A stretch of DNA of 5,456 nucleotides, from NCBI GenBank assembly GCA_900552315.1, contig URZM01000150.1:1-5456 (forward strand), given 5' to 3'. The stretch's first letter is position 1; every line of letters starts with the position of its first letter. The position numbers were made by a program, and so were the translations under genes. Positions 1-4,809 of this stretch are shown piece by piece. Under the pieces are notes generated by a model. It did no database searches, had not been told where the DNA came from, and saw only the letters and a program-made list of their open reading frames with translations. This DNA comes from an uncultured Bacteroidales bacterium. Lineage in GTDB: Bacteria; Bacteroidota; Bacteroidia; Bacteroidales; Muribaculaceae.

Positions 1-315
1 CTTACCTTTCAGGCGCAGTGTGCCGAAAGGCAGCGCCAGGTCATCCACCACCACGAGCAGGTTCTGGAGCGGCAGTTTCTCCTTGTTCATCCAATACCTC
101 ACGGCCACCCCGCTGAGGTTCATGTACGTAGATGGTTTCAATACCATCAGCTGCTTGTTCTTGACTCGGAAGCGAGCCATGTCTCCATAACGGCATGACT
201 CGAACACGCCGCCGGCATCCGCCGCCAGTCGGTCAGCGACCATGAAACCTATGTTATGGCGTGTGCCTGCATATTCAGGGCCGATGTTGCCGAGCCCGAC
301 TACAAGATATTTCAT
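1..315 (-). CDS. pth: Peptidyl-tRNA hydrolase (Pth), N-terminal 105 residues; 3' end outside the window
   Basis: Pth cleaves the ester bond of peptidyl-tRNAs released by stalled ribosomes, recycling tRNA in the cytoplasm. The visible 105 residues start MKYLVVGLGNIGPEYAGTRHNIGF and carry the family hallmarks: Asn10 in the GLGNIG loop, the catalytic His20 in TRHN, the substrate-binding PSTYMNLSG segment at residues 61-69, and Asp91 in VVDDLALPFG, which aligns with the catalytic-support Asp93 of E. coli Pth. The frame is open to the window edge, so roughly the C-terminal 80-90 residues are missing. I chose the ATG at 313-315 because it puts the family's conserved N-terminus at residue 1. In-frame ATGs at 325-327, 343-345, 364-366 and 406-408 would add residues that do not look like Pth. 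It lies 149 bp downstream of rplY on the same strand with no promoter-like site between, so co-transcription is likely. Family assignment is very secure. Confidence 0.96.
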   Translation of the reverse strand, partial: MKYLVVGLGNIGPEYAGTRHNIGFMVADRLAADAGGVFESCRYGDMARFRVKNKQLMVLKPSTYMNLSGVAVRYWMNKEKLPLQNLLVVVDDLALPFGTLRLKGK

Positions 316-413
316 GTCAGAGGTCATAGAGCTTTCCCGGGCCATGCGGGCGCGGGAAGCGAACATGCGAGAAATGGCTTTTGTTATCACGATATATACG
401 GGAATCATAAAGA

Positions 414-444
414 GGGAGGCGTACACTCATATGTGACACCTCCC
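414..444. other. Imperfect hairpin between rplY and pth
   Basis: GGGAGG at 414-419 pairs with CCTCCC at 439-444. Inside it, GT/AC and CAC/GTG pairs close a six-base loop, with one mismatch and one bulge. On the minus strand it lies just after the rplY stop and is followed by a short T-containing stretch (TCTTTAT) rather than a clean T-run. It could be a weak terminator, an attenuator setting the rplY:pth ratio, or a mRNA-stabilising structure. The pairing is visible; the role is inferred. Confidence 0.4.
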
Positions 445-464
445 CGTTTACGTTCTGCCTGTCC

Positions 465-1112
465 TTACTCGGCCTTGGCGGCTGCTCCACGTGCGGCACG
501 CGTGAGCTGTACGGCGCAAACCACGGCGTTCTTGGCGTTCATAAGCTCCAGGCCTTCGAAATGAAGGTCGCCTACTGCCAACGACTTGCCCAGGCCCAGG
601 CTGTCGACATTCACTGTCAGACGCTCGGGAATCTGGCCTACCAGAGCCTTCACCTTGAGCTTACGCATGGAAAGAGTGAGCTTACCACCGGCTTTCACAC
701 CCTCGGCGTGACCCTCGATGGCTACGGGAACCTCCATGACGATGGGCTTCTCGGGAGACACCTCAAGGAAATCGATATGAAGCACAGTATCCTTAACAGG
801 CTGGAACTGGATTTCCTTCATCACAGCGGTGCGCTTGTCGCCGGCTATGTCGAGATCGATCTCGAAAATGTCAGGCGTGTAGATAAGCTTGCGCACATCC
901 TCCATGCGCACCGTGATGTCAGTGGTGATGATACCGCGCTTGGCATCGATTTCGGAAATCTTTTCACCGGGCTTCAATGTGCCTGTGAAAGGGAGTTCCA
1001 CGATTTTGCCGCCGTTAAGCACAGCGGGAATGGCGCCGTTGGCACGCAGGGCCTTCGTGGCCTTCTTGCCGAGCTCCACACGGGGTGTGGCGTTGAGCTG
1101 AAATTTCTTCAT
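465..1112 (-). CDS. rplY: 50S ribosomal protein L25 / general stress protein Ctc family
   Basis: L25-family proteins bind 5S rRNA in the large ribosomal subunit; the long two-domain form is called Ctc or TL5. The 215-residue product has the N-terminal L25 5S-rRNA-binding domain at about residues 4-95. The signature VMKEIQFQPVKDTVLHIDFL (97-116) closes that domain and leads into the C-terminal beta domain at about 120-205, which contains HAEGVKAGGKL (135-145). The tail, AVVCAVQLTRAARGAAAKAE, is basic and Ala-rich as in other Bacteroidales copies. The length fits the long Ctc/TL5 form, not the short single-domain enterobacterial L25 of about 94 residues. The ATG at 1110-1112 starts exactly at the conserved MKKFQLNATPR. 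The upstream bases are A-rich without a Shine-Dalgarno sequence, as is normal for Bacteroidota. It is divergent from the translesion polymerase gene and has its own upstream promoter and long leader. Confidence is high. Confidence 0.96.
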   Translation of the reverse strand: MKKFQLNATPRVELGKKATKALRANGAIPAVLNGGKIVELPFTGTLKPGEKISEIDAKRGIITTDITVRMEDVRKLIYTPDIFEIDLDIAGDKRTAVMKEIQFQPVKDTVLHIDFLEVSPEKPIVMEVPVAIEGHAEGVKAGGKLTLSMRKLKVKALVGQIPERLTVNVDSLGLGKSLAVGDLHFEGLELMNAKNAVVCAVQLTRAARGAAAKAE

Positions 1113-1280
1113 GTCTTTGATTGAATTGAGTGTTACTAAAAATAAGTTGTTTGCGCTTCCAGAGGGCGCTCCCTGCCGCGGACCTCCCGATGGAGGCTAC
1201 CCGCAGCCGGCAACAGATTTCCCATCACACCGGGCGGCACGGCAACTGCGCTGTTCCGCCCATGAGCTGCTGAAAAGCGA
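1113..1280 (-). promoter_or_regulatory. Long, GC-rich, foldable leader of rplY (candidate r-protein leader)
   Basis: If transcription starts about 7 bases after the -7 box at 1284-1291, rplY has a 5' leader of about 165 nt, unusually long. Read on the minus strand it can fold into at least two hairpins. One is closed by GGGCGG (1261-1256) with CCGCCC (1237-1232). The other has an outer seven-pair stem between 1207-1201 and 1181-1175 and an inner five-pair stem CCTCC/GGAGG (1196-1192 with 1187-1183) around a four-base loop. In the outer stem one pair is G-U in the minus-strand RNA but would be a C-A mismatch in a plus-strand RNA, which favours function in the rplY direction. No known riboswitch class was recognised. 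Regulation by L25 itself or by another signal is inference. Confidence 0.4.
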
Positions 1281-1283
1281 CTG

Positions 1284-1313
1284 CAAAGTTACTAAAATTT
1301 TTCCGAACCGCAA
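1284..1313 (-). promoter_or_regulatory. Bacteroidota-type promoter for rplY
   Basis: On the minus strand, 1291-1284 reads TAACTTTG, an exact match to the Bacteroidota -7 consensus TAnnTTTG, and it continues as CAG, a common extension. A TTG at 1313-1311 lies 19 bp upstream of the box, the expected place for the -33 element. The predicted start is near 1280. Confidence 0.7.
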
Positions 1314-1353
1314 TACCGCCATTATTTTCAAGGCGACATTCAAAGGATTTTTT

Positions 1354-1361
1354 TAATTTTG
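1354..1361 (+). promoter_or_regulatory. Bacteroidota -7 box for the polymerase-YolD cassette
   Basis: TAATTTTG at 1354-1361 matches TAnnTTTG exactly and is followed by CAGT. The predicted start is near 1365, leaving only about 20 nt of leader before the ATG at 1385. A proper -33 TTG is missing at the expected spacing; the closest T-rich block is TTTTC at 1325-1329. A weak -33 could mean low basal activity or dependence on an activator, which is inference. It stands back to back with the rplY promoter, the two -7 boxes being 62 bp apart. No LexA-like palindrome was seen. Confidence 0.6.
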
Positions 1362-1384
1362 CAGTCTATTATGTCCGGCAGCCT

Positions 1385-2869
1385 ATGGAAAGACGACAAT
1401 ACATATCCATTGACTTGAAATCCTTCTATGCCTCGGTGGAGTGTGTGGAGCGCGGCCTCAACCCGCTGGACACCTGTCTCGCGGTGGCAGACAGCGCTCG
1501 CACCGACAAGACAATCTGCCTGGCCGTATCACCCGCGTTGAAAGCCTACGGCATAGGAGGCAGGCCGCGCCTGTTCGAGCTGCGCCAAAAGGTGAACGAG
1601 GCTAACAGCACGCGAGGGAAGGCAAGGAAATCATATTCCAAGAGCGTACTCGATGCTGACGCGCAGACCGCGATTGACTACATAATAGCACCTCCGCGCA
1701 TGGCCCTGTACATAGACTACAGCACCCGCATTTTCAACATTTACATGCGTCATGTCGCCCCGGAGGACATACATGTCTATTCCATCGACGAGGTGTTCAT
1801 CGACGCCACATCATATCTGGACACTTACCATATCACTGCACACGAGCTGGCTATTGTCATGATCCGAGAGGTGCTTTCCCAGACCGGCGTCACGGCCACC
1901 GCCGGCATAGGCTCTAACCTGTACCTGTGCAAGGTGGCCATGGACATAATGGCTAAAAAGATGAAGCCCGATGCCGACGGGGTCCGTGTGGCGGAACTCG
2001 ATGAAGAGAGCTACCGCCGCCAACTATGGTGCCACACGCCGCTCACCGATTTCTGGCGTGTGGGACGCGGCATAGCTGACAAGCTCGCCCGACACGGCAT
2101 CCGCACCATGGGAGACATCGCGCTGTGCTCCATCAGGGACGAGAGCCTGCTCTATAACCTGTTCGGCAAAAACGCCGAGTTGCTCATAGACCACGCCTGG
2201 GGGTGGGAACCGGTGACGCTGGACCTGGTGAAGGCATATCGCCCTGAGACTCGTTCCATAAGCAGCGGGCAGGTATTGACTTGCCCCTACACCGTGGCTC
2301 AGGCACGCAACGTGGTGCTTGAGATGGCGGACAGCCTCTCCCTCGAGCTCATAGACAAGAGAGTCGTCACTGATCAGATTGTGCTTACCGTCGGTTATGA
2401 CGTAGAGTCTCTATCGCGGCCCGACATCAAGGCGATGTACAACGGGCGAGTCACCACAGATTATTACGGCCGGAGAGTTCCGGCGCATGCACACGGCACA
2501 TCCAACATGGAGCGGCCGACCTCGTCCAGAAGCGTATTGACACGTGCTGTCGGCGAATTATTTGACCGCGTCATAAATCCGCGTTTGCTGGTCCGGCGTA
2601 TCACTCTCTGCGCCAACCGTCTGACAAGCGAGGGTCATGCCGAAGGCCGCCAAACAGCGGTACAGCTTGACCTGTTTTCCGACACGGAGGAGCTGTCAAG
2701 AGCCCATACGTCACACATGCGTGCATTGGCCAAGGAACGCCGGTTGCAGGAGGCTGAATTGCGTATCAAGAAGATGTTCGGCAAAAACGCCATTTTAAAA
2801 GGCATAAACTATGCGGACGGGGCCACGCAACGCGAGCGCAACCGTCAGATAGGAGGGCATCATGAATAA
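1385..2869 (+). CDS. Y-family translesion DNA polymerase, UmuC/UvrX-like
   Basis: Predicted error-prone polymerase that copies damaged DNA at stalled forks. The 494 residues follow Y-family order. Motif I is IDLKSFYASVE, with Asp10 as a metal ligand and Tyr15 as the likely steric gate against ribonucleotides. CLAVSPALKAYG (45-56) is in the fingers. SIDEVFID (133-140) supplies the catalytic acids Asp135 and Glu136, and TAGIGSNLYLCKVAMDIMAKK (172-192) belongs to the palm. A helix-hairpin-helix-like thumb (220-246) is followed by the little finger (about 285-410), which includes a YGRRVPAHAHGT segment (361-372). QLDLF (427-431) is a textbook beta-clamp-binding pentamer. The tail ILKGINYADGATQRERNRQIGGH is characteristic of the polymerases paired with YolD-like proteins in Firmicutes; such proteins are often mislabelled 'DNA methylase' or 'ImpB'. 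It overlaps the YolD-like gene by 8 bases. All catalytic residues are intact and base composition resembles the neighbours. The exact subfamily name is uncertain. Confidence 0.93.
   Translation: MERRQYISIDLKSFYASVECVERGLNPLDTCLAVADSARTDKTICLAVSPALKAYGIGGRPRLFELRQKVNEANSTRGKARKSYSKSVLDADAQTAIDYIIAPPRMALYIDYSTRIFNIYMRHVAPEDIHVYSIDEVFIDATSYLDTYHITAHELAIVMIREVLSQTGVTATAGIGSNLYLCKVAMDIMAKKMKPDADGVRVAELDEESYRRQLWCHTPLTDFWRVGRGIADKLARHGIRTMGDIALCSIRDESLLYNLFGKNAELLIDHAWGWEPVTLDLVKAYRPETRSISSGQVLTCPYTVAQARNVVLEMADSLSLELIDKRVVTDQIVLTVGYDVESLSRPDIKAMYNGRVTTDYYGRRVPAHAHGTSNMERPTSSRSVLTRAVGELFDRVINPRLLVRRITLCANRLTSEGHAEGRQTAVQLDLFSDTEELSRAHTSHMRALAKERRLQEAELRIKKMFGKNAILKGINYADGATQRERNRQIGGHHE
2851..2857 (+). 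promoter_or_regulatory. Shine-Dalgarno-like site for the YolD-like gene, inside the polymerase gene
   Basis: AGGAGGG lies 4 bases before the ATG at 2862 and also encodes part of the conserved polymerase tail QIGGH. Strong sites of this kind are uncommon in Bacteroidota. Its position at an 8-base gene overlap suggests re-initiation or translational coupling, although the protein constraint alone could explain the sequence. Confidence 0.45.
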
Positions 2870-3293
2870 TCCGCCACCACGCCCTGAATGGGAAAAATAT
2901 AAAGACATCATAGGCTTGCCCCACCATGTCTCCCCCACCCGCACGGCCATGCCGTTGGCACAGCGTGCCGCCCAGTTCGCTCCGTTCGCAGCCTTGGCTG
3001 GCCACGAGGAGGCGATAGCTGAGACTGCCCGGCTCACCTCTCCCAAACTGGAACTGTCTGACGACGAGACAAAAGGCCTGAACAGAAGCATCTCCATAGC
3101 CCTGAGCACACACAGTCCCGTGGCAATGACATATTTCTGCAAGGACGACAGCAAGGAAGGCGGACGATATGTGTCAATCTCCGGCATAATAAAGAAGATT
3201 GATCCTTGCCTCAGGGAGATTCACATGGCCGACGGACGGAACATCCCGATTGACGCTGTCCGCTCGCTCACGATTTCCCGGTGCGGCTCATGA
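2862..3293 (+). CDS. YolD-like protein, putative partner of the Y-family polymerase
   Basis: The 143-residue product matches the YolD-like family by recognition. The N-terminal block has DIIGLPHHVSPTRTAMP (15-31), then RAAQFAPFAALAGHEEAI (35-52) and ETARLT (54-59), which is the family hallmark. An acidic linker with LELSDDE (63-69) follows. The C-terminal part (about 88-137), with EGGRYVSISGIIKKID (99-114) and a REIHMADGRNIPIDAV strand pattern, looks like a small beta barrel. There is no signal peptide or membrane segment, so it should be cytoplasmic. YolD proteins accompany UvrX/UmuC-like polymerases in Firmicutes and have been proposed to fill the role of UmuD; no UmuD-type serine protease motif is visible here. 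The ATG at 2862 overlaps the polymerase stop codon by 8 bases, so the pair is almost surely one operon. Biochemical function is unproven; family assignment is good. Confidence 0.85.
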   Translation: MNNPPPRPEWEKYKDIIGLPHHVSPTRTAMPLAQRAAQFAPFAALAGHEEAIAETARLTSPKLELSDDETKGLNRSISIALSTHSPVAMTYFCKDDSKEGGRYVSISGIIKKIDPCLREIHMADGRNIPIDAVRSLTISRCGS

Positions 3294-3324
3294 TGACGCG
3301 AGCGAAAATATATTTCGGATAATG

Positions 3325-3355
3325 TTGGCGTTCTATGGATTTTATTGTAATTTTG
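3325..3355 (+). promoter_or_regulatory. Bacteroidota-type promoter in the gap after the YolD-like gene
   Basis: TTG at 3325-3327 and TAATTTTG at 3348-3355 are 20 bp apart and match the -33 and TAnnTTTG -7 elements; the box is followed by CAGT. The predicted start is near 3361. It either drives a small RNA ending near 3521 or gives the acyltransferase gene a leader of about 250 nt. Confidence 0.6.
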
Positions 3356-3373
3356 CAGTGTGGTTGACAGGCT

Positions 3374-3387
3374 CTCCAAGCTTGGAG
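3374..3387. repeat. Perfect 14-bp palindrome
   Basis: CTCCAAGCTTGGAG reads the same on both strands. It lies about 13 bases after the predicted start at 3361, so it could be an operator for a dimeric repressor, or form a five-pair hairpin with a four-base loop in the RNA. Confidence 0.6.
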
Positions 3388-3390
3388 TCA

Positions 3391-3402
3391 CGCATGTATG
3401 CG
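3391..3402. repeat. Short inverted repeat CGCAT-GT-ATGCG
   Basis: Two five-base arms are separated by two bases, three bases after the 14-bp palindrome. As RNA it would form at most a four-pair stem with loop TGTA. It may be part of a folded transcript or of a protein-binding site. Confidence 0.4.
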
Positions 3403-3470
3403 AATCATCACAGGTTCTGGATTGCAAGCGTATTAAGTTCCAAATGGATTGACGAGCAATCAGAGGCCCT

Positions 3471-3521
3471 ATTCCCTGATATTCACTATATGACGTAGAT
3501 TGTCAGGGAATTTCGCTTTTT
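3471..3521 (+). terminator. Terminator-like hairpin with T-run
   Basis: ATTCCCTGA (3471-3479) pairs perfectly with TCAGGGAAT (3503-3511). One G-U and one A-U pair can extend it to 11 pairs, with a loop of 19 bases. A run of five T lies at 3517-3521, five bases after the stem. The loop is longer and the T-run more distant than in an ideal intrinsic terminator, so the strength is uncertain. Confidence 0.45.
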
Positions 3522-3611
3522 ATACCACAGCCGCTCACAGCCCGGAAGCGATTTCGGTTTTAGGTGTTCAGACCCAAGATTTTCACGTTTCTGACTATGG
3601 AATAATTGTTT

Positions 3612-4778
3612 ATGGAATACGATTTCAGCGATATATGCCCCTATGAAGACTCCGTCTTTCACCAGAAGATGGAGTCCTTGGTCCAACAGCCGGGATTCCT
3701 GCATGCCCTCTCGTTCTGTGTGCCCCCGGACGGTGTGGAGGCCATGAAGCAGGAACTGCTGTCAATAGACAACAAGCATGATTTCCAGGCCTTGGTGATG
3801 TACCCGTTCCTACAGATGGTGGCGAAGAACACCACCTCGGGCATCACGCTGGGGGGTACGCGCAACTATAACTCGGCCCTGAACTACACGTTCATATCCA
3901 ACCATCGCGACATAGTGCTCGACGCCTCGTTCATGAACCTGGCGTTCCTGCGCCAGCGCATACCCACCACTGAGGTGGCCATCGGCAACAACCTCCTCAT
4001 CTATGACTGGATCACTGACCTCGTGCGTCTCAACAAGAGCTTCATAGTGAAACGCGACACCGGCATGAGACAGGCGCTCGAGGCGGCCAAGAAACTTAGC
4101 GCGTATATCCATCACACCATTCTCCACAAACATGAGAGCGTGTGGATAGCACAGCGTGAAGGGCGTGCCAAGGACAGTTCTGACCACACCCAGGAGTCGT
4201 TGGTGAAGATGCTCGCCCTCGGCGGCCAGGGCACCTTCATGGAAAAGCTCAAGGAGATAAACCTGATGCCGGTGGCCATTTCGTATGAATATGACCCCAA
4301 CGACTATCTCAAGGCCCGCGAGTTCCTGCTCAAACGCCGAGACCCTGGCTACAAGAAGAGCCAACGCGACGACCTTTTCTCTATGGAGACAGGCCTGCTC
4401 CAGTACAAAGGCAAGGTTCATTTCCAGCTTACGCCACGAATCAACGCCCGTATCGACGAGATTGGCGAGTTCAAGGACAACAACAAGGCCGCAGGTTATG
4501 TGTGCCGCATCATAGACAACGCCATACACCGCAGCTACGAGATATTTCCCATAAATTACATAGCCTACGACCGGCTCAATTCCACCAACCGCTTCAAGGC
4601 CAAGTACACAGATGAGGAAATGGCGGAATTCAGCGAATACCTCAACGGCCAGGTGGCCAAGATAGACCTGCCTGACCTTCAGGTCGAAGAGGTGGAATAT
4701 CTGCACAAACTGCTTTTGACCATGTATGCCAACCCGCTCATCAACAAGCTCAAGGCACTCCTTGGCGGAGTAGAGTAA
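3612..4778 (+). CDS. Glycerolipid acyltransferase of the PlsB/PlsC superfamily
   Basis: Likely transfers an acyl chain to (lyso)glycerol-3-phosphate in membrane phospholipid synthesis. The 388-residue product carries the superfamily blocks in order: TFISNHRDIVLDASF (93-107), the catalytic His motif with His98; NKSFIVKRD (141-149), the glycerophosphate-binding block; WIAQREGRAKD (178-188), equivalent to the EG(T/G)RS motif; and INLMPVAISYEYDP (216-229), the proline block. There is no signal peptide or clear membrane helix, so it should be a peripheral protein on the cytoplasmic membrane face. It is longer than typical PlsC (about 240-260) and shorter than PlsB (about 800), so the exact acceptor is unclear. 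Many Bacteroidota relatives are labelled 1-acyl-glycerol-3-phosphate acyltransferase. I chose ATG 3612 over the in-frame TTG at 3606. Asp lies at +2 and +6 from His98, not at +5 as in classic HX4D. The metallophosphoesterase gene follows after 31 bp. Confidence 0.86.
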   Translation: MEYDFSDICPYEDSVFHQKMESLVQQPGFLHALSFCVPPDGVEAMKQELLSIDNKHDFQALVMYPFLQMVAKNTTSGITLGGTRNYNSALNYTFISNHRDIVLDASFMNLAFLRQRIPTTEVAIGNNLLIYDWITDLVRLNKSFIVKRDTGMRQALEAAKKLSAYIHHTILHKHESVWIAQREGRAKDSSDHTQESLVKMLALGGQGTFMEKLKEINLMPVAISYEYDPNDYLKAREFLLKRRDPGYKKSQRDDLFSMETGLLQYKGKVHFQLTPRINARIDEIGEFKDNNKAAGYVCRIIDNAIHRSYEIFPINYIAYDRLNSTNRFKAKYTDEEMAEFSEYLNGQVAKIDLPDLQVEEVEYLHKLLLTMYANPLINKLKALLGGVE

Positions 4779-4809
4779 ACGAACCACGAGCCTTGAACGT
4801 TAGGAGACT

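Larger units (their letters stand above)
3361..3521 (+). ncRNA. Candidate orphan small RNA or attenuated leader
   Basis: A promoter-like element ends at 3355 and a hairpin followed by a T-run ends at 3521, defining a possible transcript of about 160 nt. Within it several short helices can form: CTCCA/TGGAG around AGCT (3374-3387), CGCA/TGCG (3391-3402) and GATTGC/GCAATC (3420-3425 with 3456-3461). I do not recognise a known RNA family, and it does not form a canonical tRNA. A 34-residue frame at 3394-3498 lies inside and could be a leader peptide, but nothing supports its translation. The evidence is architecture only. Confidence 0.35.
3294..3611. other. 318-base stretch with no convincing protein gene
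   Basis: Between the YolD-like gene and the acyltransferase there is no long open frame with recognisable protein. It holds a promoter-like element (3325-3355), a perfect 14-bp palindrome (3374-3387), a second inverted repeat (3391-3402), a GATTGC/GCAATC pair (3420-3425 with 3456-3461) and a terminator-like hairpin (3471-3521). An ATG at 3394 opens a 34-codon frame ending at 3498 with no recognisable features. No clear promoter or Shine-Dalgarno sequence was seen at 3522-3611, directly before the acyltransferase. Confidence 0.7.

Noticed and set aside
561..1124. 187-codon open frame on the plus strand
   Set aside because: It is the antisense shadow of rplY and shows no recognisable domain.
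1111..1356. 81-codon plus-strand frame in the divergent intergenic region
   Set aside because: It runs antisense to the rplY leader and promoter, has low-complexity Pro/Arg-rich composition and ends at the polymerase promoter. No protein features.
1284..1384. LexA/SOS box before the polymerase gene
   Set aside because: No palindrome resembling the Firmicutes or enterobacterial LexA sites is present. Damage regulation may use another mechanism.
2795..3187. 130-codon minus-strand frame opposite the YolD-like gene
   Set aside because: The sense strand encodes a recognisable YolD-like protein overlapping the polymerase stop; the antisense product is Ser/Ala-rich and unrecognised.
3303..3317. 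CGAAA/TTTCG inverted repeat after the YolD-like gene as its terminator
   Set aside because: Only five pairs, AT-rich, and not followed by a T-run.
3361..3435. tRNA-like or degenerate tRNA attachment-site appearance (paired arms and a GGTTC)
   Set aside because: No seven-pair acceptor stem, no proper T-arm and no anticodon arm could be drawn on either strand.
3394..3498. 34-codon small frame in the gap
   Set aside because: It overlaps the terminator-like stem, has no ribosome site and no recognisable sequence. Kept only as a remark under the candidate RNA.
3606..3611. TTG start two codons upstream of the acyltransferase ATG
   Set aside because: The ATG at 3612 is a better start codon, and no ribosome site favours TTG.
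3810..4787. 325-codon open frame on the minus strand
   Set aside because: It lies fully antisense to the acyltransferase gene, whose product has all family motifs. The antisense product shows no recognisable domain and arises from codon bias in GC-rich DNA.
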